Shown here: positions 7,949-16,723 of the stretch, one piece after another
How the letters are laid out: the number at the start of each line of letters is the position of its first letter
Numbering within the stretch: the first letter of the stretch is position 1
DNA from: Aeromicrobium wangtongii
Lineage (GTDB): Bacteria; Actinomycetota; Actinomycetes; Propionibacteriales; Nocardioidaceae
Assembly (NCBI RefSeq): GCF_024584515.1
Contig: NZ_CP102173.1
Coordinates: forward strand, 620,001 to 684,000
Reading direction: 5' to 3'
DNA length: 64,000 nt
Notes under the pieces: model-generated
Databases searched by the model: none
Told to the model about the DNA's origin: nothing
Seen by the model: only the letters and a program-made list of their open reading frames with translations
Position numbers and translations under genes: made by a program

Positions 7949-9475
7949 CTAGATCCAGCGGCTCCACCACATGCGGTCGCGCCACGCACCGTACGGGATG
8001 AGCTCGTCGGTGTAGAGCGGGTGGAAGTACCAGAACGTCACGACGGCGGCCACCACGTAGATGCCGATCGCCAGGGCGATGGCATACCGGTGTCGCGGTG
8101 AGCTCCCGGTCCGGATCAGCGCGTTGATCAGCAGGCAGATCGCGATGATCATGAACGGGACGCAGGTCACGGCGTAGAACGAGAAGATCGGCCGGTCGGC
8201 GTACTGGAACCACGGCAGCCAGCAGGCCAGCACCGCCACGACCGGGATGCCCCACGTGCCCGATCGCGTCCGGATCCACGCGACGACCGAGCCGACCAGC
8301 GCCAGGACGCCGGACCACCAGATCAGCGGGTTGCCCAGGATCAGGATCTCCCGGACGCACGTCTCGCCCGCAGCCTGGCCGCAGCGGGTCGTCGCCGGCA
8401 GGTCGAACTGGGCGTCCGCGCCGACCGGACGCCACTGGACGAGCCAGCCGGCCGGATTCGACTGGTACGGGTGCGTCGCGGAGTTCAGGTCGTTCGTGTG
8501 GAAGCCGTACGTCATGACGTGGAAGTGCCACAGGGACCGGAAGGCGTCCAGGACCTCGCCGAACAGGCCCTTGGACGGATGGTCGACGTAGTCGCCCCAC
8601 GGGGCCGAGTAGTCGCCGTACCCGCGGCCGAAGCGGGCCTCGTAGACCTCGTGGTGCAGCAGGAACCCGGTCCAGGTCACCAGGTACACCAACAGGGCGA
8701 CGATCACGAGCGACACGAAGGCCGGTGCGCCGGTCATCAGCGTCGTGCGCAGCCAGCCGTCCCGCCAGCCGGCGCGACGCCGGGCCAGGACCTCCCACAC
8801 CACGGTCAGCAGGCCGAAGGCGGCCAGGACGTACAGGCCGCTCCACTTGGTCGCGCACGCCATGCCGAAGCTGACGCCGGCCAGCAGCTGCCACGGCCGG
8901 ACGAACCGGTAACGGTCGAGACGTCCGCGGATCCAGTCCCGGTCGGCGGCCAGGCAGGCCACCGCGCACACCAGCCAGAACGTCAGGAAGACGTCGAGCA
9001 GGGCCAGGCGTGACATCACGAAGTGCATGCCGTCCACGGCCAGCAGCAGGCCTGCGATGCACCCGACGACCGTCGAGCCGGTCAGCCGCCGGACGAGCCG
9101 CGCCAGCACGAGCACGGTCAACGCGCCGACCACGACACCGGAGATCCGCCAGCCGAACGAGTCGAAGCCGAACAGCCACTCGCCCAGCGCGATGACCCAC
9201 TTGCCGCCGTCGGGGTGGACGATCCAGGACGGCTCGCCGGTCATGACGCCGGCCAGGTCGCCCCGGACGATCTGGGCGTTGGCTCCCTCGGTGAAGTCCT
9301 GGACGTAGCCGTGCTGCAGCAGCGAGTACGCATCCTTGGCGTAGTACGTCTCGTCGAAGATGAACTTGTTGGGATGTCCGACGTTCCACACCCGCAGCAC
9401 GAACGCCAGGACGGCGGTGCCGATCGGCCCGAGCCACCCCCACACGCGGTCGGCGCGCCACATCGTGATCGTCAC
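7949..9475 (-). CDS. Dolichyl-phosphate-mannose-protein mannosyltransferase (GT39/PMT)
   Basis: The 508-residue polytopic membrane enzyme transfers mannose from polyprenyl-phosphate-mannose to Ser/Thr of secreted proteins. The first extracytoplasmic loop carries the key acidic pair (FIFDETYYAKDAYSLLQHGY, with the D-E motif) and a later loop has HPDGGKWVIALGEWLFG. About ten hydrophobic segments follow to the C-terminus. Start GTG 9475 is chosen because a TAGGCT -10 box lies 7 nt before it; an upstream ATG at 9556 would overlap rsmI. The mycobacterial orthologue sits next to rsmI too. Confidence 0.88.
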   Translation of the reverse strand: MTITMWRADRVWGWLGPIGTAVLAFVLRVWNVGHPNKFIFDETYYAKDAYSLLQHGYVQDFTEGANAQIVRGDLAGVMTGEPSWIVHPDGGKWVIALGEWLFGFDSFGWRISGVVVGALTVLVLARLVRRLTGSTVVGCIAGLLLAVDGMHFVMSRLALLDVFLTFWLVCAVACLAADRDWIRGRLDRYRFVRPWQLLAGVSFGMACATKWSGLYVLAAFGLLTVVWEVLARRRAGWRDGWLRTTLMTGAPAFVSLVIVALLVYLVTWTGFLLHHEVYEARFGRGYGDYSAPWGDYVDHPSKGLFGEVLDAFRSLWHFHVMTYGFHTNDLNSATHPYQSNPAGWLVQWRPVGADAQFDLPATTRCGQAAGETCVREILILGNPLIWWSGVLALVGSVVAWIRTRSGTWGIPVVAVLACWLPWFQYADRPIFSFYAVTCVPFMIIAICLLINALIRTGSSPRHRYAIALAIGIYVVAAVVTFWYFHPLYTDELIPYGAWRDRMWWSRWI

Positions 9476-9482
9476 GGCGCCC

Positions 9483-9488
9483 AGCCTA
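9483..9488 (-). promoter_or_regulatory. -10 box (TAGGCT on the minus strand) of a probable leaderless promoter for pmt
   Basis: The box ends 7 nt before the GTG at 9475, the same geometry as at glp. This decides the start codon of the mannosyltransferase gene over the upstream ATG. Confidence 0.5.
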
Positions 9489-9530
9489 GGGGGAAGGACG
9501 TGGCACGCGAGGGGCTGAGACACTGGCCGC

Positions 9531-10358
9531 ATGCTGATCCTCGCCGCGACACCCATCGGTCAGGTCGCCGACGCCAGCGGACGGCTGGGCGCCGCGCTCG
9601 AGTCGGCGGACGTCGTCGCGGCCGAGGACACCCGCCGGCTCAAGCGCCTCGCCGCCGACCTCGGGGTCGAGATCGGCGGACGGGTCGTGTCGTACTTCGA
9701 GGGCAACGAGGAGCGTCGCACCCCCGAGCTCGCGGCACTGCTCGCCGACGGGCAGACGATCGTCCTGGTCACCGACGCGGGCATGCCCAGCGTGTCCGAT
9801 CCGGGCTACCGACTGGTCGTGGCCGCGATCGAGGCCGATGTGCCGGTGACCGCGATCCCCGGTCCGTCCGCCGTGCTGACGGCGCTCGCCGTGTCGGGCC
9901 TGCCGGTCGACAGGTTCTGCTTCGAGGGCTTCCTGCCGCGCAAGGCGGGGGAGCGGACACGAGCGCTGACCGAGCTGGCGACCGAGCGTCGCACGATGGT
10001 GTTCTTCGAGTCGCCGCACCGCACCGAGACGTCCCTGCGGGCCATGGCGCAGGTGTGGGGCGACGACCGTCCGGCCGCCGTGTGCCGCGAGCTCACCAAG
10101 ACGTACGAGGAGGTCGCCCGCGGCGGACTGGCCGAGCTGGCCGAGTGGGCCGCCGGCCAGGAGCAGGGCGTTCGCGGCGAGGTGACGATCGTGGTCGGCG
10201 GCGCCGTGAGCGAGGCCAGGACGTACGCGCCGGGCGACCTGCGGGACCTGGTCGCGGCGCGGCAGGCCGACGGGCTGAGCCGCAAGGACGCGATCGAGCA
10301 GGTGGCCGGTGAGACCGGCATGCGCAAGAAGGACGTCTACGACGCCGCGCACTCGTAG
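9531..10358 (+). CDS. rsmI: 16S rRNA (cytidine1402-2'-O)-methyltransferase RsmI
   Basis: At 275 residues with the N-terminal LILAATPIGQ segment, VAAEDTRRLKRL, YFEGNEERRTPE, VTDAGMPSVSDPGYRLV and AIPGPSAVLTALAVSGLP, this is a standard RsmI (tetrapyrrole-methylase fold). It methylates the ribose of C1402 in the decoding centre using S-adenosylmethionine. The VFFESPHR segment is also typical. It is divergent from pmt and upstream of metG, the same order as in mycobacteria. Confidence 0.95.
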   Translation: MLILAATPIGQVADASGRLGAALESADVVAAEDTRRLKRLAADLGVEIGGRVVSYFEGNEERRTPELAALLADGQTIVLVTDAGMPSVSDPGYRLVVAAIEADVPVTAIPGPSAVLTALAVSGLPVDRFCFEGFLPRKAGERTRALTELATERRTMVFFESPHRTETSLRAMAQVWGDDRPAAVCRELTKTYEEVARGGLAELAEWAAGQEQGVRGEVTIVVGGAVSEARTYAPGDLRDLVAARQADGLSRKDAIEQVAGETGMRKKDVYDAAHS

Positions 10359-10376
10359 CGTCGCGAGGGCACTCAC

Positions 10377-10382
10377 TAGACT
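10377..10382 (+). promoter_or_regulatory. -10 box (TAGACT) of a probable leaderless promoter for metG
   Basis: TAGACT lies 7 nt before GTG 10390. The intervening CGGAGGC also resembles a Shine-Dalgarno sequence, so initiation could be either leaderless or from a slightly upstream RNA start. Either way GTG 10390 is the favoured start of metG. Confidence 0.5.
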
Positions 10383-10389
10383 CGGAGGC

Positions 10390-11970
10390 GTGTCCGACTC
10401 CACGTTCTACGTCACCACGCCCATCTACTACGTCAACGACGCCCCGCACATCGGGCACGGCTACACGACGGTCATGGGCGACATCATCACCCGCTGGCAC
10501 CGGCAGCGCGGCGAGAAGGTCTGGTACACCACCGGCACCGACGAGCACGGTGAGAAGGTCCTGCGCAAGGCCCAGGCCAATGGCGTCACCCCGCAGGAGT
10601 GGGTCGACAAGCTCGTCGAGGAGGAGTGGAAGCCGCTGCTCAAGACGATCGACGCCGCCAACGACCAGTTCACCCGCACGACCGATCCCCGCCACCTCGA
10701 GGGTGCGCAGGCGTTCTGGACCGCGCTGAACGAGCGCGGCGCGGTCTACCGGGGCGAGTTCTCCGGGTACTACAGCGTCGGCGCCGAGGAGTTCGTCGGC
10801 GATGACGACGTCATCGACGGCGAGGGCGACGACGAGGGCCACAAGATCTCCAAGCTCGACGGCAGCCGGGTCGAGCTGATCTCGGAGGAGAACTACTTCT
10901 TCCGGCTCAGCGACTACCAGCAGAAGCTGCTGGACTTCTACGAGGCGAACCCGCTGTTCATCCAGCCGGAGTCGGCACGCAACGAGGTCATCAGCTTCGT
11001 CAGCCGGGGGCTGCGCGATCTGTCGATCTCGCGCTCGACGTTCGACTGGGGCATCCCGGTGCCGTGGGACCCCAAGCACATCTTCTACGTGTGGATCGAG
11101 GCGCTGCTGAGCTATGCGACCTCGGTCGGCTACGGCGACGACCGGGAGCGCTTCGACGAGGTGTGGCCCGCGAGCATCCACCTGGTCGGCAAGGACATCG
11201 CCCGGTTCCACGCCGTGATCTGGCCGGCGATGCTGATGGCCGCGGGTGAGGAGGTGCCGCACCGCGTCTTCGCGCACGGCTGGCTGCTGGTCGGCGGGCA
11301 GAAGATGAGCAAGTCCAAGGCCAATGGCATCCGCCCCGACGAGATCGTCGACACCTTCGGCTCGGACGCCTACCGGTACTACTTCGCCCGCGCCCTGACG
11401 TTCGGCAGCGACGGCTCGATCTCGTGGGAGGACATCCACGCGCGCTACCACGCCGAACTGGCCAACGGCTTCGGCAACCTGGCGTCCCGGGTCGCCGCGA
11501 TGATCGGCAAGTACTTCGACGGAGTGCTGCCGGCAGCCGGCGGTCGCACGGAGGCGGAGGCGAAGGTCATCGACACCGTCGCCGCGGCCGTCCGCGACGC
11601 CGATGCCGCGATCGAGGCGGTCGCCCCGCAGGACGCCCTCGCGGCGATCTGGCGCATCGTGGACGAGCTCAACGGCTACATCACCGAGCAGGCGCCGTGG
11701 AAGGTCGCCAAGGACGAGTCGGGCCGTGACCGGCTCGCGACGATCCTGCAGACCGCGGCCGAAGGGCTCCGCGCCCTGGCCGTGCTGCTCAACCCGGTGA
11801 TGCCCAAGGCGTCCGCCGCGCTGTGGGAGGCGCTCGGCGCCGAGGCCGCGCTCGGAGCGCTGGCCGACCAGCGCATCGACGCCGTCGCCGGCTGGGACCA
11901 GCTGCCGGCCGGCACGACGATCACCAAGCCGGCCTCGCTGTTCCCGCGGATCGAGACCGTCGCCGAATGA
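10390..11970 (+). CDS. metG: Methionyl-tRNA synthetase
   Basis: A 526-residue class I synthetase that charges tRNA-Met. The class I signatures are present: NDAPHIGHGYT (HIGH) near residue 20 and KMSKSKANG (KMSKS) near residue 310, plus FYVTTPIYYVN at the N-terminus and the FHAVIWPAML stretch. No zinc-knuckle cysteines are seen in the connective domain (residues about 115-170), as in the zinc-free mycobacterial type, and there is no C-terminal EMAP-like dimerisation domain. The GTG start is supported by the promoter box just upstream. tatD overlaps by 4 nt (ATGA). Confidence 0.95.
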   Translation: MSDSTFYVTTPIYYVNDAPHIGHGYTTVMGDIITRWHRQRGEKVWYTTGTDEHGEKVLRKAQANGVTPQEWVDKLVEEEWKPLLKTIDAANDQFTRTTDPRHLEGAQAFWTALNERGAVYRGEFSGYYSVGAEEFVGDDDVIDGEGDDEGHKISKLDGSRVELISEENYFFRLSDYQQKLLDFYEANPLFIQPESARNEVISFVSRGLRDLSISRSTFDWGIPVPWDPKHIFYVWIEALLSYATSVGYGDDRERFDEVWPASIHLVGKDIARFHAVIWPAMLMAAGEEVPHRVFAHGWLLVGGQKMSKSKANGIRPDEIVDTFGSDAYRYYFARALTFGSDGSISWEDIHARYHAELANGFGNLASRVAAMIGKYFDGVLPAAGGRTEAEAKVIDTVAAAVRDADAAIEAVAPQDALAAIWRIVDELNGYITEQAPWKVAKDESGRDRLATILQTAAEGLRALAVLLNPVMPKASAALWEALGAEAALGALADQRIDAVAGWDQLPAGTTITKPASLFPRIETVAE

Positions 11971-12839
11971 GCCTGACCCAGGGCTGGCCCGAGACCCCCG
12001 AGGCGCTGCCCGCCCCGGTGGTCGACAACCACTGCCACCTCGACCACCCGGCGTACAGCAAGGGCGTCGAGGGCGGGCTGCTGATCCCGGTCGACGAGGC
12101 GCTCGACCGGGCGGCGGCCGTGGGGGTCACCCGCATCGTCCAGGTCGGCTGCGACCTGCCGAGCTCGCAGTGGGCCGTCGACACGGCCGCCGCGTACGAC
12201 TCGGTCGTCGCGGCCGTCGCCCTGCACCCCAACGAGGCGCCGGGGCTGGCCGAGGCCGGTGAGCTGGACTCCGCACTGGGTCAGATCGACCGGCTCGCGG
12301 CCGGCGGCGAGCACGTGCGGGCCGTCGGCGAGACGGGCCTGGACTACTTCCGCACGGGCGTGGACGGACGAGAGGCGCAGCACGCCTCCTTCCGCGAGCA
12401 CATCCGCATCGCCAAGCGGCACGACAAGACGCTGGTCATCCACGACAGGGACGCCCACGACGACGTCCTGGCGGTCCTGGACAGCGAGGGCGTCCCCGAT
12501 CGCACCGTGATGCACTGCTTCTCCGGTGACGCCGACTTCGCCCGCGAGTGCGTCGAGCGGGGCGCCTACCTGTCCTTCGCGGGCACCGTGACGTTCAAGA
12601 ACGCGGATAACTTGCGAGACGCGCTGCGGGTGACTCCGCTGGACCGTATCCTTGTCGAGACCGATGCGCCCTTCCTCACACCTGTTCCGCATCGGGGTCA
12701 GCCGAACGCTTCGTTCCTGATCCCGCTGACAGTACGGTTCATGGCTGGGATTGCAGGGATATCGGTCGATGACATGTGTCGAGCGATCGACAGCAACACC
12801 GACCGTGCCTTCGGCGGGACCTGGGCACAACGCGTTTGA
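11967..12839 (+). CDS. tatD: TatD-family metal-dependent hydrolase (DNase)
   Basis: This 290-residue protein has the TatD metal-binding residues: VDNHCHLDHP at the N-terminus (HxH), ETGLDYFR (Glu), LVIHDRDAHDD (His), MHCFSGD (His) and VETDAPFLTPVPHRG (Asp). It is a cytosolic 3'-5' exonuclease-type hydrolase. The start is the ATG of an ATGA overlap with metG. Its stop codon TGA (12837-12839) lies inside the -35 element of the rpf promoter, so the gene runs directly into the control region of the next one. Confidence 0.92.
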   Translation: MSLTQGWPETPEALPAPVVDNHCHLDHPAYSKGVEGGLLIPVDEALDRAAAVGVTRIVQVGCDLPSSQWAVDTAAAYDSVVAAVALHPNEAPGLAEAGELDSALGQIDRLAAGGEHVRAVGETGLDYFRTGVDGREAQHASFREHIRIAKRHDKTLVIHDRDAHDDVLAVLDSEGVPDRTVMHCFSGDADFARECVERGAYLSFAGTVTFKNADNLRDALRVTPLDRILVETDAPFLTPVPHRGQPNASFLIPLTVRFMAGIAGISVDDMCRAIDSNTDRAFGGTWAQRV

Positions 12840-12863
12840 CGACAGGGGAAGCCTCGTTATGGT
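12836..12863 (+). promoter_or_regulatory. SigA-type promoter of the rpf gene (TTGACG-N16-TATGGT)
   Basis: TTGACG at 12836-12841 and TATGGT at 12858-12863 are separated by 16 nt. The -35 includes the tatD stop codon. An ATG at 12859 lies inside the -10 hexamer and therefore cannot be in the mRNA, so GTG 12901, preceded by GAGGA at 12891-12895, is the start of rpf. Confidence 0.7.
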
Positions 12864-12900
12864 GGAATCTCGGCCCAGTCACCGACTCCCGAGGAATTCA

Positions 12901-14034
12901 GTGCTTCACCACCCCACCAGCACCACCCACAAGGCTCCCGGGCGGCGCGCGGAGCGTCGTCATCGCCGCAGCAAGCTGCTGCTGGCGTTGAACATCGCGA
13001 TCGTCATGGTGGTCGCCGGCGGCACCGCTGCCTACGGCGCGCTCAGCCAGACCGTCACGCTGACGGTGGAGGGCAAGAGCCAGACGGTTCGCACCTTCGG
13101 CGGGACCGTGGCCGACGTCCTGGACGATCACGGCGTGACGGTCCATGCGGGCGACCGGCTGAGCAAGCAGCCTTCGGAGGCCATCTCCGACGGTGACACG
13201 ATCGACGTCGCCTACGCCAAGACCGTCAAGCTCAGCGTCAACGGCGAGGTGTCCCAGCGGGTCGTCTTCGACCGCACGGTCGGTGACGCTCTGGACTCGC
13301 TCGGCGTCGAGTCCACCGAGGGCGCCTATGTCTCGGCAGCGCCGTCCAAGCCCCTGCCGCGTGACGGCATGGAGCTGGTCGTCAGCACCCCCAAGGCCAT
13401 CACGGTCGTGGCCGACGGCGAGGCCAAGACGCTGACGACGACGCGTCCGACCGTGGCCGACGTCCTCGACGAGGCCGGCGTGACGGTCGACGAGGACGAT
13501 GAGGTCAAGCCGGCCGTCGACCAGTTCGTGACGCCCGATGACAAGGTGCGCGTCGTGCGCATCGAGAAGATCGAGAAGACCGAGACGGTCAAGGTCGCCC
13601 ACGGCACCGAGGTCCGTGAGGATCCCGAGGCCCTCGTCGGTGAGACCGAGGTCGTCCGCGAGGGCAAGAACGGCAAGAACCGTGAGCAGGTGACGCTGGT
13701 CTACGCCGATGGCAAGCTGCGTCAGCGCATCGTCGTCGCGACCGATCCGGTCAGCAAGCCCGTCGACGAGGTCGTCTCGCGCGGCACGAGCCGCACGCCC
13801 CCCGACAGCGTCTGGGACAAGATCGCCAAGTGCGAGTCCGGTGGCAACTGGTCGATCAACACCGGCAACGGCTACTACGGCGGCCTGCAGTTCAGCGCCG
13901 CGACGTGGAAGAGCGTCGGTGGACCGGGTCTGCCCCACCAGCACAGCCGGGAGGTCCAGATCAAGTACGCCAAGATCCTGCAGGCCCGCTCCGGCTGGGG
14001 CCAGTGGGGCTGCGCCGGGGCGAGGTTCAACTGA
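12901..14034 (+). CDS. rpfB: Resuscitation-promoting factor, RpfB-like (DUF348 x3, G5, Rpf domain)
   Basis: The 377-residue exported protein has a basic N-terminus and one signal-anchor helix ([20 protein letters not shown], residues about 24-46). Three DUF348 repeats follow (markers [39 protein letters not shown]), then a G5 domain (about 205-285) and a C-terminal Rpf lysozyme-like domain beginning [13 protein letters not shown], whose Glu is the catalytic residue. It cleaves peptidoglycan and stimulates regrowth from dormancy. The start is GTG 12901. ksgA follows after 14 nt, as in mycobacteria. Confidence 0.93.
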   Translation: MLHHPTSTTHKAPGRRAERRHRRSKLLLALNIAIVMVVAGGTAAYGALSQTVTLTVEGKSQTVRTFGGTVADVLDDHGVTVHAGDRLSKQPSEAISDGDTIDVAYAKTVKLSVNGEVSQRVVFDRTVGDALDSLGVESTEGAYVSAAPSKPLPRDGMELVVSTPKAITVVADGEAKTLTTTRPTVADVLDEAGVTVDEDDEVKPAVDQFVTPDDKVRVVRIEKIEKTETVKVAHGTEVREDPEALVGETEVVREGKNGKNREQVTLVYADGKLRQRIVVATDPVSKPVDEVVSRGTSRTPPDSVWDKIAKCESGGNWSINTGNGYYGGLQFSAATWKSVGGPGLPHQHSREVQIKYAKILQARSGWGQWGCAGARFN

Positions 14035-14048
14035 CGCCCCGGGCCGCT

Positions 14049-14894
14049 GTGACGCCGCCGCGGCTCCTTGGAGCCGCGGACGTCCGGCGTCTGGCCGAGT
14101 CATGCGGGATCCGTCCCACCAAGCAGCGTGGACAGAACTTCGTCCACGACGCCAACACCGTGCGCCGCATCGTCAAGGCGTCCGGCATCACCGCCGATGA
14201 CGTCGTGGTCGAGATCGGCCCCGGGCTGGGCTCGCTGACCCTCGGCCTGCTCGAGGTCGCCCGGCACGTGACGGCCGTCGAGATCGACGAGGTGCTGGCC
14301 GGCCAGCTGCCGCAGACGATCAGGGAGCACGCGCCCGACCAGGCCGGAGCGTTCGAGCTGGTGCTGGCCGATGCCATGAAGGTCACCGAGCTGCCCGGCC
14401 CCGAGCCGACCGCGCTGGTGGCCAACCTGCCCTACAACGTGTCGGTGCCGGTGCTGCTGACGTTCTTCGAGCGGTTCGCGTCGATCCGCACCGGCCTCGT
14501 CATGGTGCAGGCCGAGGTCGCGCACCGGCTCGCCGCCGGTCCGGGCTCCAAGACGTACGGCATCCCGAGCGTCAAGGCCGCGTGGTACGCCGACATGAAG
14601 CTCGCCGGATCGGTCGGGCGCAATGTCTTCTGGCCGATGCCGAACGTCGAGTCGTCGCTGGTCAGCTGGACGCGCCACGAGCCGCTCGGCGACGAGGCGC
14701 TGCGACTGCGGACGTTCGCCGTGGCCGACGCCGCGTTCGCCCAGCGCCGCAAGACGATGCGCGCCGCACTGGCGAACCTGGCGGGCTCGGGCGCGGCTGC
14801 CGAGGAGGCACTCGTCGCGGCCGGCATCTCGCCGCAGGCCCGCGGCGAGCAGTTGACGGTGCAGGAGTTCGCCCGGCTCGCGTCCTTCCTGTAG
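14049..14894 (+). CDS. ksgA: 16S rRNA (adenine1518-N6/adenine1519-N6)-dimethyltransferase
   Basis: The 281-residue enzyme dimethylates two adenines in helix 45 of 16S rRNA. It has [12 protein letters not shown], the SAM-binding [16 protein letters not shown] motif, AVEIDEVLA and the catalytic [11 protein letters not shown] motif. GTG 14049 gives a normal length; a CTG slightly upstream cannot be excluded. The conserved downstream partner ispE is not adjacent here but 20 kb away, at 34996, because the purine island lies between them. Confidence 0.94.
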   Translation: MTPPRLLGAADVRRLAESCGIRPTKQRGQNFVHDANTVRRIVKASGITADDVVVEIGPGLGSLTLGLLEVARHVTAVEIDEVLAGQLPQTIREHAPDQAGAFELVLADAMKVTELPGPEPTALVANLPYNVSVPVLLTFFERFASIRTGLVMVQAEVAHRLAAGPGSKTYGIPSVKAAWYADMKLAGSVGRNVFWPMPNVESSLVSWTRHEPLGDEALRLRTFAVADAAFAQRRKTMRAALANLAGSGAAAEEALVAAGISPQARGEQLTVQEFARLASFL

Positions 14895-14897
14895 TCG

Positions 14898-15629
14898 TCA
14901 GGCCGGGTGATGCCTGGCGTGGATCGCGCCGAGCACCACCACGACCAGGGTGATGCCGCCGCTGAGGACCAGGCCGGCACCGAGGTGCCACTTCAGCAGC
15001 GCTGCTCCGGCGGCGGCGCCGGCCAGGATGAGCAGCACCGCGGCCACGCGGCGCGGGCTCTGCCCGGCGGCCTTGCCCGATCCGAGGACGGAGTCGGCAG
15101 CCAGCCCGGTGATCGTCGAGGTGACCACGACCGTCGTGACGTCCTTGACCGCGATGAAGCGCGCCGTCGCCGCCTGCACGCCCATCGCCGCGCCCAGCAG
15201 CGTGGTGATCGTGATGCCGACCGTGTGCGAGAAGTCGTCCTCGATGGCCAGCAGCAGCGCAGCGACAGCCAGCATGACGACCGCGACGAGGCTCAGCAGC
15301 ACCGTCGTGCGACGGGTCCATCCGGGCTCGGCCGTCTTGAGGGCGCGGCCACCGAGGGCCGCTCCGGCCATGAAACCCACCAGCGCCAGCAGCGGGCCCA
15401 GCACCGGCAGGTCCTCGGCGCCGACCAGGCCCATGCCCAGGATCACGACGTTGCCGGTCATGTTGCCGGTGAACACGCGATCGAGCCCGAGATAACCCAC
15501 GGCGTCGATGACGCCGGTCGAGAACGTGAGGGCGAGCATCAGGGCGAGGTGGAAGCCGTCACGGGGAACGGCAGCGATTCGTCGGATCACGATGACGAGT
15601 CTGTCCACATCGATGACGCTTCGTGTCAC
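14898..15629 (-). CDS. YoaK/DUF1275 family membrane protein
   Basis: The protein is about 243 residues with six predicted hydrophobic segments and the DUF1275 hallmark FTGNMTGNVVILG after STGVIDAVGYLGL. Family members are inner-membrane proteins without an established function, often near transport or redox genes. It converges on ksgA with only 3 nt between stops. The GTG at 15629 is the longest start; a shorter one near the HLALMLALTF segment is possible. Its start region overlaps a GlnR-like motif at 15625-15640. Confidence 0.82.
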   Translation of the reverse strand: MTRSVIDVDRLVIVIRRIAAVPRDGFHLALMLALTFSTGVIDAVGYLGLDRVFTGNMTGNVVILGMGLVGAEDLPVLGPLLALVGFMAGAALGGRALKTAEPGWTRRTTVLLSLVAVVMLAVAALLLAIEDDFSHTVGITITTLLGAAMGVQAATARFIAVKDVTTVVVTSTITGLAADSVLGSGKAAGQSPRRVAAVLLILAGAAAGAALLKWHLGAGLVLSGGITLVVVVLGAIHARHHPA

Positions 15630-15656
15630 CGGGGCGTAACGAAACGGTCCTACGCT
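15625..15656 (+). promoter_or_regulatory. GlnR-like motif and -10 box (TACGCT) upstream of the acetamidase gene
   Basis: GTCAC-N6-GTAAC at 15625-15640 resembles the actinobacterial GlnR box and is nearly the same sequence as the box at 32623-32638. TACGCT at 15651-15656 is 8 nt before the ATG at 15665. The motif is only 10 nt from the -10 box, unlike the roughly 33 bp seen at the other purine promoters, so it could be a repressing site, a site for the divergent gene, or chance. Confidence 0.3.
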
Positions 15657-15664
15657 GTTCCCCG

Positions 15665-16723
15665 ATGATCCTCCAGCCCGGTCACGCCGTCCCTGACGAC
15701 GCCGCCTACCTGCCCGCGACCACCGACCACGTGCTGTGGGGGCGGCTGCCCTGCGCGACCGACTCGCCGGTGCTCGCGATCGACCCGGGCGACCAGGTCG
15801 TGATCGACACGATCAGCCACGAGGGGATCCTGGAGGACCAGGGGCGCGACCCGCTGGCGTGGTTCACCGCGGCGGGTGCACACGACGTCCTGGAGGACGC
15901 GATCGCGCTCGCGGCGTCGGACCACCCCCGCACGTGGGGCGTGGACGGGCCGCACGTCACGACCGGTCCCATCCGGGTGCCTGGAGCCAGGGTCGGCGAC
16001 CTGCTGGCGATCCGCGTGCTGGAGACGACGCCCCGGGTCCCGTACGGCGTGATCTCCAACCGGCACGGCCGTGGAGCGCTCCCGGGGGAGTACCCGCTGG
16101 ACGGCGCCGACGTGTTCAGCGTCTTCGCGACGGTCGACGACCAGGGCCGCGGCCGGCTTCCGCTGGGACCGGGCACCGAGGCGACGGTGGGCTTCGACCT
16201 GCACCCCTTCCTGGGCATCATGGGCGTCGCGGTGGCCGGGGACCGGCGCCCGCACTCCGTCCCGCCAGGGACGCACGGCGGGAACATCGACATCAACGTG
16301 CTCACGGCCGGCAGCACGCTGTACCTGCCGGTGCAGGTGGACGATGCCCTGGCCTACGTCGGCGACCCGCACTTCGCCCAGGGTGACGGCGAGGTCGCGT
16401 TGACTGCGATGGAGGCCTCTCTGCGGGTCCGGCTCGGCTTCGAGGTCATCGCCCGCGAGGACGCCGTCGAGGCCTTCGGCGAGCTGGTCGGTCCGATGGC
16501 CGAGACCTCGCAGTTCCTGGTGCCGACCGGCATGGACGCGGATCTGGACGTCGCGGTGCAGAACTGTGTCCGGGCGGCGATCGCCCTGCTGCAGGCCCGC
16601 TTCGGGATGGATCCCCGGCACGCCTACGCCTACCTGTCGGCGGCCACCGACTTCGACATCTCCCAGGTCGTCGACCAGGTCAAGGGCGTGCACGCGCGGA
16701 TCCGCAAGGCGGACTTCGCATGA
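15665..16723 (+). CDS. Acetamidase/formamidase family protein (FmdA/AmdA)
   Basis: A 352-residue enzyme of the zinc-dependent FmdA/AmdA family, which releases ammonia from small amides. Recognisable segments are DQVVIDTISHEG near the N-terminus, TGPIRVPGARVGDLLAI, HPFLGIMGVAVAG, GGNIDINVLTAGSTLYLPV and DPHFAQGDGEVALTA. It is the first gene of a pair with the amidase at 16720 (ATGA overlap). The pair stands just before the urate operon and may act on amide products of purine breakdown such as oxamate or formamide; that assignment is an inference. Confidence 0.85.
   Translation: MILQPGHAVPDDAAYLPATTDHVLWGRLPCATDSPVLAIDPGDQVVIDTISHEGILEDQGRDPLAWFTAAGAHDVLEDAIALAASDHPRTWGVDGPHVTTGPIRVPGARVGDLLAIRVLETTPRVPYGVISNRHGRGALPGEYPLDGADVFSVFATVDDQGRGRLPLGPGTEATVGFDLHPFLGIMGVAVAGDRRPHSVPPGTHGGNIDINVLTAGSTLYLPVQVDDALAYVGDPHFAQGDGEVALTAMEASLRVRLGFEVIAREDAVEAFGELVGPMAETSQFLVPTGMDADLDVAVQNCVRAAIALLQARFGMDPRHAYAYLSAATDFDISQVVDQVKGVHARIRKADFA

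Noticed and set aside
12859-12900. ATG 12859 as the start of rpf
   Set aside because: It falls within the TATGGT -10 hexamer; GTG 12901 has a GAGGA ribosome-binding site.
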